This document shows, one piece after another, positions 8,271 through 14,342 of a DNA stretch of 14,342 bases (position 1 is its first letter; the number at the start of each line of letters is the position of its first letter). The notes beneath the pieces were generated by a model that did not search any database, was not told where the DNA came from, and worked only from the letters and a program-made list of their open reading frames with translations. The DNA lies in contig JBLHIC010000066.1 in the NCBI GenBank assembly GCA_047614245.1, positions 1 to 14,342 on the forward strand, written 5' to 3'. The translations under genes were made by a program, and so were the position numbers. This DNA is from Ulvibacter sp047614245. Its GTDB lineage: Bacteria > Bacteroidota > Bacteroidia > Flavobacteriales > Flavobacteriaceae.

Positions 8271-9584
8271 CTACTCCTTATCCAATGTATGTTTCTTCCC
8301 TCCGAAATTTAATAGCATTGTATTATTCTCCAAATCGAAAGCAAAACTTATCCCCATAGCATCATACTTAAAGATATTCTTATCAACGGCCATCAATTTG
8401 AAGGCAGGCTGTCCCGTGGCTTGGGCTATCAAAACATTTCCTTCTTTGGTGAAAACCACTTTAGCTGGAAAGGTTTCACCGCTATATGTTCCTAAATAAA
8501 CATCTAAATCTTTGGTATCCAATTCAATTTTTGACTCGCTTTTAAGTTCTGGGTCATTCTCAAAATAAAGCTCTAAAGCCTTAATCACAATGGGCATCAA
8601 CAGCACGTCAACCCCATTAAGAGCAATAGCTATGGATGTTCGTTTTTGCGGAATATAAAGCGCAAAAGATTGAAATCCATCAATTCCGCCGTCATGACCA
8701 TACACTTCAAGCCCCTTAAATACTAATTGAGTCATCCCCATTCCCATATTCTCTTCTATAGTCATCATTTTCTCTAAGGAAGCCTTTGAGACTAATCCGC
8801 CGTTAAATAGACTTTCATAGAAAATACATAACTCTCTTGGCGTAGAAACAATTGCTCCTGCCCCCATTGGCGCGCTTAAATGAGTTTGCACATCAATTAA
8901 TTCCCAACCCTCAGTTTCTTTAGAATAAGAAAATGCTTCATTTTTATTTAGTGCTATCTCCTGCCCGAAAAGAGTCCTTTCAAGTTTAAGCGGATTGATA
9001 ATTCTAGAATTCAGAGCCTCCTGATAAGTCTTATTATCAATATCTTCAATTATATAGGAAAGCAAGATAAAATTTGTATTTGAGTATTGTGTTTTCGTCT
9101 TTGGCTCGAAGTCCACGCCGTTTTCAACAAAACGACCGAGCATTTTCTCTCGAGTTTGTGGGTGAACAACCCAAGACCTTATATCATCATCATTGGTGAC
9201 GTTATACAAGCCACTGCGATGTCTCATTAAGTCTTCGATACTTATTTTCTTTGCGTTAGGAATACTTGGAAAGAACTTACTTAACCGGGTATCTAGCTTC
9301 AATTTCCCTTCATCGACAAGTTGCATAATTAGCGTCGCTGTAAAGGTTTTTGTTATTGAACCTATTCGATGTTTGGTTTCCTTATTATTCTTCTGTTTTA
9401 GCTCCAAATTGGAGAATCCGAAATAGTTCTTATAAACTTCATTTCCTTCCGAAGCAATTGAGATACCTCCCATCGCTTCATGGTTCATATCCATTGTATT
9501 AAACAAACTATCTATTTTTTTAGCGTCAAACGATTGTGCATACAAGCTGCTTGCACACAAAAGAAAAAGTATAAATTTTTTCAT
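8271..9584 (-). CDS. Exported serine hydrolase of the beta-lactamase/class C (PBP-like) fold
   Basis: A 437-residue protein from ATG at 9584, chosen because it puts a clean signal peptide (MKKFILFLLCASSLYAQ) at the N-terminus; an in-frame TTG at 9635 would add 17 unlikely residues. The catalytic SxxK is SITK (Ser76, Lys79), the second motif is YSN (Tyr167, Asn169), and the third is HDGG at 297-300 in place of KTG, typical of class C-like esterases, D-peptidases and uncharacterised 'serine hydrolases'. Residues about 360-437 form a beta-rich C-terminal domain like those of the DUF3471 type (YLGTYSGETFPAKVVF, then AQATGQPAFKLMAV). It probably acts in the periplasm. It could be a D-aminopeptidase, an esterase or a peptidoglycan enzyme; beta-lactam resistance should not be assumed. 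The upstream ExbB-like gene is 108 bp away, across an octamer repeat. Confidence 0.9.
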   Translation of the reverse strand: MKKFILFLLCASSLYAQSFDAKKIDSLFNTMDMNHEAMGGISIASEGNEVYKNYFGFSNLELKQKNNKETKHRIGSITKTFTATLIMQLVDEGKLKLDTRLSKFFPSIPNAKKISIEDLMRHRSGLYNVTNDDDIRSWVVHPQTREKMLGRFVENGVDFEPKTKTQYSNTNFILLSYIIEDIDNKTYQEALNSRIINPLKLERTLFGQEIALNKNEAFSYSKETEGWELIDVQTHLSAPMGAGAIVSTPRELCIFYESLFNGGLVSKASLEKMMTIEENMGMGMTQLVFKGLEVYGHDGGIDGFQSFALYIPQKRTSIAIALNGVDVLLMPIVIKALELYFENDPELKSESKIELDTKDLDVYLGTYSGETFPAKVVFTKEGNVLIAQATGQPAFKLMAVDKNIFKYDAMGISFAFDLENNTMLLNFGGKKHTLDKE

Positions 9585-9638
9585 GAGTTTTATATTTAAA
9601 GGATTGGAAATAATATGAGGGGACATCAAGACCAAGAT

Positions 9639-9694
9639 TCTAATAATCTAAGCATCTAATAATCCAAAAACTGAAGAGTCTAATAATCTGACTT
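9639..9694. repeat. Degenerate 8-bp tandem array between two minus-strand genes
   Basis: Seven consecutive octamers lie in strict register: TCTAATAA, TCTAAGCA, TCTAATAA, TCCAAAAA, CTGAAGAG, TCTAATAA, TCTGACTT. The unit TCTAATAA occurs three times, at 9639, 9655 and 9679, at offsets of 16 and 24, both multiples of eight. The last unit overlaps the stop codon of the ExbB-like gene. Its function is unknown. It lies in the probable leader of the serine hydrolase gene or the spacer of a shared transcript. Confidence 0.7.
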
Positions 9695-10037
9695 AGTCAT
9701 TATTCTTCCATTGAAGGAATATTATACAACCACGTGCAATTAAAAAGGTAAATAAGCTGAAGACAACTGGTAAAAAAGTAAATTTCAAGCCGCCAGCTAA
9801 AATGTTAATTGAAACACCTTCAACACCTTCTATACTGTCAAAAGCATTAATAAGCCCCGTTGCCTGGCCTAAAGCTCCCCATGCTAAAACAAACAAACTT
9901 ATTGAACCCATTAGTGCAATTGTTTTTTGGGAAGTGCCTTTTGAAATTAGTCCTTTTACAAAAAGAACAACTAGAATAATAAAGATAAGTACAATTGGAT
10001 ACATAAAAAATGCTCCGCCTTGATCGAGTAAATGCAT
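9693..10037 (-). CDS. Small MotA/TolQ/ExbB-like membrane protein
   Basis: A 114-residue, very hydrophobic protein with probably three membrane segments at about residues 11-30, 39-62 and 80-107. It ends in a charged tail (QWKNND). Short proteins of this type in Flavobacteriia are often annotated as MotA/TolQ/ExbB proton-channel family, and the segment LGQATGLINAFDSIEGVEG between helices resembles the conserved loop of ExbB-like proteins. It is about half the length of a complete ExbB (roughly 220-240 residues) and no ExbD or TonB partner is nearby, so a role in energy transduction is only a family-based guess. It has its own -7 promoter match, and the next gene on the strand is the serine hydrolase 108 bp downstream. 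Confidence 0.72.
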   Translation of the reverse strand: MHLLDQGGAFFMYPIVLIFIILVVLFVKGLISKGTSQKTIALMGSISLFVLAWGALGQATGLINAFDSIEGVEGVSINILAGGLKFTFLPVVFSLFTFLIARGCIIFLQWKNND

Positions 10038-10065
10038 AATTTGAAGTTTTAAGATTTATTTAGAC

Positions 10066-10073
10066 CAAAAGTA
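10066..10073 (-). promoter_or_regulatory. Bacteroidota -7 promoter element for the ExbB-like gene
   Basis: The minus strand reads TACTTTTG, a full match to TAnnTTTG, 28 bp upstream of the ATG at 10037. No clear -33 TTG is present at the expected spacing. The divergent kinase gene on the other side of this 211-bp intergenic region shows no equally good match on its strand. Confidence 0.5.
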
Positions 10074-10248
10074 TCTGATAAATGGATTTGAAAAATAATA
10101 ATGCGACTTTCGGTTTCTAATATAAGACATTCAACTTGATTAGCTCCCTTTTCGTCTTTCTTACCACAATTTCTACTAAATCGAGCCCGAAACAGGTCGA
10201 ATAGCTCAAAAAATTTGATACTTTCTTAAAATTACGCATATTACACCC

Positions 10249-11298
10249 ATGAAGACGCTTCAGATAAAAAAAATGAAATTTGTACCATTGCACATCCTTT
10301 TCTGGGTAGGCGTTTGGTTCTTCTTCATTTACTTTTTTAGCTATAACTCGGATAATAGTGCCTATGTCTTTTGGTTCTCTAGTTTCCTTCTACCAGTGAC
10401 CATGACGACCACATATTTTATGGTATATTTTCTTATACCAAAGTATTTATTACTGAAAAAATACAAACTGTTTGCCCTTTATTGCGCTTACACCTTAATT
10501 CTCTCTACCTATGTTGTCCTTCTTAGTATATTCGGAAATTTTATTTTTTTAACGAATCTGAAAATTACGAATATCCCTCTCATGAGCAGAAATTATGTCT
10601 TTGTACTCATTTTGGTATACCTCATCGTTGGTCTAGTGAGTTTTGTGAAATTACTGAAGCATAATTTCGAAACATCCGCAAAGAACACGGCCTTAGAAAA
10701 TAAACTTCTTGAAGGTAGCCTACATTTAAAAGAACAGGAGTTGTATTATCTGAAGAAGCAAATCCACCCCCACTTCTTATTCAATACGCTAAATACTATT
10801 TATGGATTTTCCTTGCGGAAGTCTGAAGAAACGCCAGAACTCATCCTGAAACTATCGAATCTACTAGACTATATCTTATATCAAGTTCAAAAGCCTAAAG
10901 TCGGACTTTCAGAAGAAATCGATCATATTAAAGAATACATCTCATTAGAGAAAATCCGTTTTCAAGACACCTTGAAAGTATCCTTTGAAACAAAAAATAT
11001 CGACCAAACTATCGAAATTCCTCCAATGCTCTTTATTCCATTTCTTGAAAACACTTTTAAGCATGGGGCCATAATTGACGGGTATCTTACTGTAGAAATT
11101 CAAATAGAAACAAACAAAGATCAACTTATTTTCAGCAGTAAGAATAGTTATCGAGAGGAGAATGATGAGATTGCGTCTAATGGCTTAGGACTAGAGAATA
11201 TTCAGAAAAGATTAGAATTACTCTTTGGAGAAAACTACAGCTTAGAAACGAATACGACCGGAGAAGAATATACCGTTAACCTTACTATCAATTTATAA
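10249..11298 (+). CDS. LytS/YehU-type sensor histidine kinase
   Basis: A 349-residue membrane kinase. Four transmembrane helices are evident at about residues 11-30, 40-63, 74-101 and 115-136, with very short connecting loops and no large periplasmic sensor domain. A helical linker (about 138-170, likely coiled coil) leads to the His_kinase domain of the LytS family: QIHPHFLFNTLNTIYGF, with phospho-acceptor probably His175 by analogy with the family's PHFLFN. The ATPase domain has an N-box (PPMLFIPFLENTFKHG, Glu267-Asn268) and a G-box (GLGLENIQKRL, 312-322). In this family ATP phosphorylates the histidine, and the phosphate passes to a LytTR regulator. The matching regulator starts 7 bp downstream, so the two form an operon. 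The short loops suggest the signal is sensed in or at the membrane; its identity is unknown. Confidence 0.95.
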   Translation: MKTLQIKKMKFVPLHILFWVGVWFFFIYFFSYNSDNSAYVFWFSSFLLPVTMTTTYFMVYFLIPKYLLLKKYKLFALYCAYTLILSTYVVLLSIFGNFIFLTNLKITNIPLMSRNYVFVLILVYLIVGLVSFVKLLKHNFETSAKNTALENKLLEGSLHLKEQELYYLKKQIHPHFLFNTLNTIYGFSLRKSEETPELILKLSNLLDYILYQVQKPKVGLSEEIDHIKEYISLEKIRFQDTLKVSFETKNIDQTIEIPPMLFIPFLENTFKHGAIIDGYLTVEIQIETNKDQLIFSSKNSYREENDEIASNGLGLENIQKRLELLFGENYSLETNTTGEEYTVNLTINL

Positions 11299-11305
11299 TA
11301 GTCTA

Positions 11306-12028
11306 ATGAAGAATACCTACAAAGCACTCATTATTGATGACGAACCAACGGCAAGAGAGATTCTTGAATCTCATCTAAAAAAGATAGACCTAATTGAGGT
11401 AGTTGGAAGTTGTAAAAATGCAATGGAGGGTTTTTCGAAACTAAGCGAGACACAAGTAGATCTTATTTTTTTAGATATAAATATGCCAGAGATTTCTGGG
11501 CTTCAGTTTGCAAAAACACTTGACAAGAAAATCAAAATGATCTTTACAACAGCCTATAGAGAGTACGCGGTAGATGGCTTTGACTTGCAAGCTGTTGACT
11601 ATCTAATGAAGCCTATTTCACTAGAACGCCTAATCAAATCTATCAATAAATTCCTAGGAGAGAGCATCCCTTGGGAAAATGTTTCCGAAAAAGAAATACA
11701 AGCAGAAAACAGCGATTTTATTTTCGTTCGATCAGATCGGAAAATGATAAAAGTAGATTTTGAGGACATCCTTTATATCGAAAGCCTTTCAGATTATTTG
11801 AAAATTCACACCAAAGAAAAAACGATTACCACTCGAGAAACCATATCAAATATTGAAACAAAACTGCCTCACAAAAAATTTCTGAGGTGTCATCGATCCT
11901 TTATTGTTTCAATCCCTAGAATCGACTCCTTTACCAATGAATATATCGAAGTAGGTAAAACAGCTATTAGTATAAGTCGCAGCTACAGAAGTGCGGTTCT
12001 TGAAAAACTAGGCAGTTTTAATACATAA
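11306..12028 (+). CDS. LytTR-family response regulator (AlgR/AgrA/LytR type)
   Basis: A 240-residue two-domain regulator. The receiver domain (about 5-120) has the acidic pair Asp11-Asp12 (LIIDDEP), phospho-acceptor Asp57 (IFLDINMPEISG), Thr81 (FTTAY) and Lys102 (DYLMKP). The C-terminal LytTR DNA-binding domain (about 136-238) shows FIFVRSDRKMIKVDFEDILYIES, then LPHKKFLRCHRSFIVS and a C-terminal ISISRSYR. Phosphorylation by the upstream kinase probably promotes binding to direct-repeat sites in target promoters. Spacing to the kinase is 7 bp. It could autoregulate the operon, but I found no convincing LytTR-type direct repeats upstream of 10249. What follows is a 282-bp non-coding spacer, so the genes controlled are probably elsewhere. 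Confidence 0.96.
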   Translation: MKNTYKALIIDDEPTAREILESHLKKIDLIEVVGSCKNAMEGFSKLSETQVDLIFLDINMPEISGLQFAKTLDKKIKMIFTTAYREYAVDGFDLQAVDYLMKPISLERLIKSINKFLGESIPWENVSEKEIQAENSDFIFVRSDRKMIKVDFEDILYIESLSDYLKIHTKEKTITTRETISNIETKLPHKKFLRCHRSFIVSIPRIDSFTNEYIEVGKTAISISRSYRSAVLEKLGSFNT

Positions 12029-12030
12029 TA

Positions 12031-12149
12031 GTTGATTGCTGATCCTACTTCGCTAAAGCTACAAAGGACATGTTGTTGATTGCTAAAAAAAATGAGAAAA
12101 GAACCTAGAACCAAAAGAAAAGCATAAACAGTAGGCAGTAATTAGTGGC
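12031..12149. repeat. Short heptamer-repeat remnants in the 282-bp spacer
   Basis: The spacer 12029-12310 holds no gene that I can support. Its first part is made of several partial arrays with a 7-bp period: GTTGATT-GCTGATC at 12031-12044, GTTGATT again at 12075-12081, AGAACCT-AGAACCA at 12100-12113, and CAGTAGG-CAGTAAT-TAGTGGC at 12129-12149. A decayed hairpin with TCCT/AGGA ends lies at 12043-12068. These look like remnants of short-period tandem arrays; function unknown. Confidence 0.55.
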
Positions 12150-12167
12150 AATCTATTAATAATGTCA

Positions 12168-12208
12168 GTTCGAGTTATCCCGATGGGAATCGCGATTGTA
12201 TCGAGAAC
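12168..12208. repeat. REP-like intergenic hairpin element
   Basis: The outer arms GTTCGAG (12168-12174) and CGAGAAC (12202-12208) pair with a tandem G-A/A-G mismatch in the middle. An inner stem ATCCCGAT (12177-12184) and ATCGCGAT (12189-12196) pairs at 7 of 8 positions around a GGGA loop. From memory, similar GTTCGAG...TCGAGAAC elements are dispersed in flavobacterial intergenic regions; I could not check copy number. There is no T-run after it, so it is not a normal intrinsic terminator for the kinase-regulator operon. Confidence 0.65.
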
Positions 12209-12209
12209 C

Positions 12210-12262
12210 TAATACCAATGAACAAAAAAAACAAGGCTCATTTCACTCGCTAATTGGTGTTA
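12210..12262. repeat. Inverted repeat with 33-nt loop next to the REP-like hairpin
   Basis: The arms TAATACCAAT (12210-12219) and ATTGGTGTTA (12253-12262) form a 10-bp stem with one G-T wobble around a 33-nt loop. It begins two bases after the REP-like hairpin ends and finishes 48 bp before the acetyltransferase start. It may be a terminator-like structure, a leader hairpin of the next operon, or the end of a small non-autonomous element. Confidence 0.5.
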
Positions 12263-12310
12263 TATGACTAATTTTAAAGGATATTTATTTCCATTAAAAC
12301 AGTTCAACTG

Positions 12311-12781
12311 ATGATTAATATTTTAGACCAAGAAGAAGATACAATCGCTGAGAAAATCCACCACGTTTTTCAAGCCTCTTATGCCGTTGAAGCGGAGCTA
12401 TTAGGAGCTAAGGACTTTCCTCCACTTAAGAGAACTATCATAGATTATAAAAACAGTGAGACATCATTCTTTGGACATTGGATTGGCAAGGAACTAACAG
12501 CTGCTATTGAGATTGAGCCAAGTCCCAGTGCGTTTCACATTGGTAGCTTGGTAGTTCATCCGAAATATTTTAGACGAGGAATAGCCAGTGAACTCATCAC
12601 TTTTATCTTTAAATTATTTATTGGAAATAAAATTACCGTTGAAACTGGATTGGCAAATATACCAGCTATAGCGCTTTACAAAAGATTCGGATTTAAAGAG
12701 ATAGACCAATACGACACAGACCACGGAATTAGAAAAATAAGACTTGCCATCGAAAAAGCGACTTTAAACACCGACTCTTGA
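12311..12781 (+). CDS. GNAT-family N-acetyltransferase
   Basis: A 156-residue single-domain acetyltransferase of usual GNAT length. Motif A, which binds acetyl-CoA, is LVVHPKYFRRGIASEL at 80-95, with the R-R-G-I-A pyrophosphate loop. Motif B is NIPAIALYKRFGF at 116-128. The preceding strands (FGHWIGKELTAAIEIE) match the usual beta-sheet order. The enzyme would transfer an acetyl group to an amine of a small molecule or protein in the cytoplasm; the substrate is not predictable. Its TGA overlaps the TTG start of the MFS transporter gene (TTGA), so the two are probably co-transcribed and coupled, suggesting joint action on one compound, which is inference. The start lies 48 bp after an inverted repeat; no clear promoter was found. 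Confidence 0.93.
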   Translation: MINILDQEEDTIAEKIHHVFQASYAVEAELLGAKDFPPLKRTIIDYKNSETSFFGHWIGKELTAAIEIEPSPSAFHIGSLVVHPKYFRRGIASELITFIFKLFIGNKITVETGLANIPAIALYKRFGFKEIDQYDTDHGIRKIRLAIEKATLNTDS

Positions 12782-13953
12782 AGAACATCACTCGCTCCGT
12801 TTGGATTCTCTCTATTGTAAGCTTGTTTACAGACATGGCGAGTGAGATGCTCTATCCTATCCTGCCTATTTATTTGCAAACTATCGGATTTTCGATATTG
12901 CTAATTGGAATATTAGAGGGAATTGCAGAGGCGACGGCAGGGCTAAGCAAAGGATATTTTGGACAGTTATCTGACAGCAAAGCAAGGAGATCCCCATTCG
13001 TTCAAATTGGATATGCCTTAAGTGCAATCTCAAAACCGATGATGGCTTTCTTTGTATATCCATTATGGATCCTTTTCGCCCGGACTCTAGATCGGTTCGG
13101 GAAGGGAATTCGAACCGGGGCGAGAGACGCTCTCTTATCTGATGAAGCAACGCCAATCACCAAAGGTGAGGTATTTGGCTTTCATCGCTCTATGGACACC
13201 CTAGGAGCTGTTCTAGGGCCTTCACTAGCTCTTGTCTATCTGTACTATTATCCCGAAGATTATATTAGTCTGTTTTATATCGCCTTCATTCCCGGATTAC
13301 TAGCAGTTACATCCACATTTTTCCTGAAAGATAAAAAGCGTCTAGCAGCACCAGCGAAGAAAAACATTGGTTTTTTTTCCTTTATAAAATATTGGAAAGA
13401 GAGCCCTTCAGAATATAAAAAAGTAGCTAAAGGATTGCTATTCTTCACTTTGTTCAATAGCTCTGATGTGTTCTTACTACTGAAAGCAAAGGAGGTCGGT
13501 TTCGATGATACTATGGTAATTGGCATGTATATCTTTTACAACCTTGTGTACACGATATTCGCTTTCCCTCTGGGACGCTTTGCCGATAAGATTGGTCTGA
13601 AGAAGATGTTCGTATTCGGTTTGGTTCTTTTTAGCTTGGTTTACTTCGGAATGGGAACTTTTACGAATAAGTATGCTTTTTTCGTGCTATTTTTTGGCTA
13701 CGGAGTCTATGCCGCCGCTACTGAAGGAATCACTAAGGCTTGGATAAGTAACCTAGTCTCAAAAGAAAATACCGCTACTGCAATTGGCACTTTTTCGGCC
13801 TTCCAAAGTATTGGGGCGATGATCGCAAGTTCTGTCGCAGGAATACTCTGGTATAACTATGGAGCCGATGTTACGTTTCTCGTAACTGCGATCGCCACAG
13901 TTTTGGTGATTCTTTATTTTACCGTTAAAAAGCCCAACAACCACCCGGCTTGA
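12778..13953 (+). CDS. Major facilitator superfamily (MFS) transporter, probable drug/small-molecule efflux type
   Basis: A 391-residue polytopic membrane protein, about twelve helices and the usual length for 12-helix MFS carriers. It starts at TTG (12778), four bases overlapping the end of the acetyltransferase gene. The next ATG (12835) would remove most of the first helix (SVWILSIVSLFTDMASEML), so TTG is preferred. MFS motif A-like loops occur in both halves: GYFGQLSDSKARRSPF at 59-74 and PLGRFADKIGLKKMF in the second half. The segment ARTLDRFGKGIRTGARDALLSD (101-122) and FHRSMDTLGAVLGPSL (135-150) are characteristic of one bacterial MFS_1 subgroup. It would exchange a small solute for protons across the inner membrane. 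Substrate and direction are unknown; efflux is a family-based guess. Its stop codon is the first three bases of a 40-bp tandem repeat. Confidence 0.93.
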   Translation: MKNITRSVWILSIVSLFTDMASEMLYPILPIYLQTIGFSILLIGILEGIAEATAGLSKGYFGQLSDSKARRSPFVQIGYALSAISKPMMAFFVYPLWILFARTLDRFGKGIRTGARDALLSDEATPITKGEVFGFHRSMDTLGAVLGPSLALVYLYYYPEDYISLFYIAFIPGLLAVTSTFFLKDKKRLAAPAKKNIGFFSFIKYWKESPSEYKKVAKGLLFFTLFNSSDVFLLLKAKEVGFDDTMVIGMYIFYNLVYTIFAFPLGRFADKIGLKKMFVFGLVLFSLVYFGMGTFTNKYAFFVLFFGYGVYAAATEGITKAWISNLVSKENTATAIGTFSAFQSIGAMIASSVAGILWYNYGADVTFLVTAIATVLVILYFTVKKPNNHPA

Positions 13954-14030
13954 ATGATAAATGTGTACGCTTTGCAAAAGCGCACCAGATTGAATGATAA
14001 ATGGGTACGCTTTGCAAAAGCGCACCAGAT
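13951..14030. repeat. Two tandem copies of a 40-bp hairpin unit
   Basis: Units 13951-13990 and 13991-14030 are identical except at one base (T at 13964, G at 14004). Each contains a stem CGCTTT / AAAGCG around GCA (13968-13982 and 14008-14022), extendable by two pairs beyond an A-C mismatch. In the second unit the G allows one further pair with C14026. The MFS stop codon is the first three bases of unit one. The array sits between convergent genes; no T-run follows, so it is not a standard terminator. Confidence 0.9.
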
Positions 14031-14076
14031 TGATTTGAAACTAGAAGCTTCTCGAATTGTTAATTGATATTAGTCT

Positions 14077-14342
14077 TTATTCAGCCGTTAACTTCTCGAT
14101 ATAACTTTCGAATTCAACCACAAATTCCTCATAGACCTCGCCAGTTGCTGGACCATTGAATCCTGTATGAATTCTTCGAACTTCGCCTTTTTTATCAATG
14201 AAAATAGTAGTAGGGTAAGACAATACATGATTTAACATCGGCAACTTTTCGTTGGCTTTCACCTTACTACTTGAGCCATATTGAGCCAATAATATCGGAT
14301 AAGGGACTCCTGTCCCTTTGATGAGCCTATTAATACTTGAAA
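14077..14342 (-). CDS. TlpA/thioredoxin-like protein, 3' part only
   Basis: The C-terminal 87 residues of a protein whose start lies beyond the right edge; the frame is open across the whole of 14077-14342. The visible sequence contains VPYPIL, then HVLSYPTTIFIDKKGEVRRIHTGFNGP, which is the cis-proline strand pair and final helix of TlpA-like thioredoxin folds (TTIFIDKKG is typical). The helix FVVEFESYIEKLTAE ends the protein. These proteins catalyse thiol-disulfide exchange, normally outside the cytoplasm, but the CxxC active site and any signal peptide would lie outside the window, so activity cannot be confirmed. An in-frame TTG at 14289 is not the true start because the fold continues upstream. 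It converges on the MFS gene across the tandem repeat. Confidence 0.85.
   Translation of the reverse strand, partial: SSINRLIKGTGVPYPILLAQYGSSSKVKANEKLPMLNHVLSYPTTIFIDKKGEVRRIHTGFNGPATGEVYEEFVVEFESYIEKLTAE

Noticed and set aside
8271..9584. Antibiotic-resistance beta-lactamase
   Set aside because: The SxxK and YxN motifs are shared by a broad family; HDGG in place of KTG and the C-terminal DUF3471-like domain favour another serine hydrolase.
9585..9635. N-terminal extension of the serine hydrolase from TTG at 9635
   Set aside because: It would place 17 residues before a clean signal peptide; ATG at 9584 is the better start.
10074..10248. Promoter or LytTR-type direct repeats upstream of the histidine kinase
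   Set aside because: Only weak candidates (TACTTTCT, and two TCGA-containing stretches around 10181-10200) were found, without proper spacing or repeat identity.
13759..14025. An 88-codon minus-strand open frame across the repeats and the MFS 3' end
   Set aside because: Antisense to a clear membrane transporter; its N-terminus is only the translated 40-bp repeat.
13951..14030. Possible CRISPR-like array
   Set aside because: The two units abut without spacers and no cas gene is present; this is a tandem duplication.
13954..14067. A 37-codon open frame starting directly after the MFS stop codon and spanning the 40-bp repeats
   Set aside because: The repeat is not a multiple of three, so the copies are read in different frames, and the peptide has no recognisable features. 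It is better explained as chance in a repeat, although an immediate ATG after TGA leaves it possible.
14287..14289. TTG at 14289 as the start of the thioredoxin-like gene
   Set aside because: The frame stays open to the window edge and the upstream residues (VPYPIL) fit the TlpA fold, so the gene is cut by the edge.

Overview
The window looks like a chromosomal segment of a marine-type member of the Bacteroidota, most likely family Flavobacteriaceae. The grounds are low GC content, two secreted proteins ending in type IX secretion system (T9SS) sorting domains (YPNP...), start sites without Shine-Dalgarno sequences, two intergenic matches to the Bacteroidota -7 element TAnnTTTG, a LytS/LytTR signalling pair and flavobacterial-style intergenic repeats. 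No tRNA, rRNA, CRISPR array, transposase or phage gene was found.

Layout. (1) Positions 1-6042, all minus strand: a secreted SGNH-hydrolase-like protein with PKD and T9SS domains, reaching the left edge; a patatin-like phospholipase whose start overlaps the stop of an exported M1 aminopeptidase (ATGA overlap, one operon); then, behind an intrinsic terminator, a PNGase F-like secreted glycoprotein deglycosylase with a T9SS domain. (2) Positions 6150-8255, plus: recG helicase. (3) Positions 8271-10037, minus: an exported beta-lactamase-fold serine hydrolase and a small MotA/TolQ/ExbB-like membrane protein, separated by a degenerate 8-bp-period repeat. (4) Positions 10249-12028, plus: a LytS-type histidine kinase and LytTR response regulator operon. 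(5) Positions 12029-12310: a 282-bp non-coding spacer with heptamer repeats, a REP-like hairpin and a second inverted repeat. (6) Positions 12311-13953, plus: a GNAT acetyltransferase and an MFS transporter that overlap at TTGA. (7) Positions 13951-14030: a 40-bp hairpin-containing unit in two tandem copies, facing the 3' end of a minus-strand TlpA/thioredoxin-like gene cut by the right edge.

How the genes may work together. The left part is rich in exported hydrolases acting on esters, peptides and N-glycans, which fits an organism that degrades external polymers and glycoproteins. The kinase-regulator pair is a self-contained two-component system whose target is not visible. The acetyltransferase-transporter pair is probably translationally coupled and may act on one small molecule, but the substrate cannot be read from sequence.

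I see no convincing evidence for a wholly new multi-gene system. The most interesting items are the diverged PNGase F-like enzyme and the structured intergenic repeats at 9639-9694, 12031-12262 and 13951-14030.
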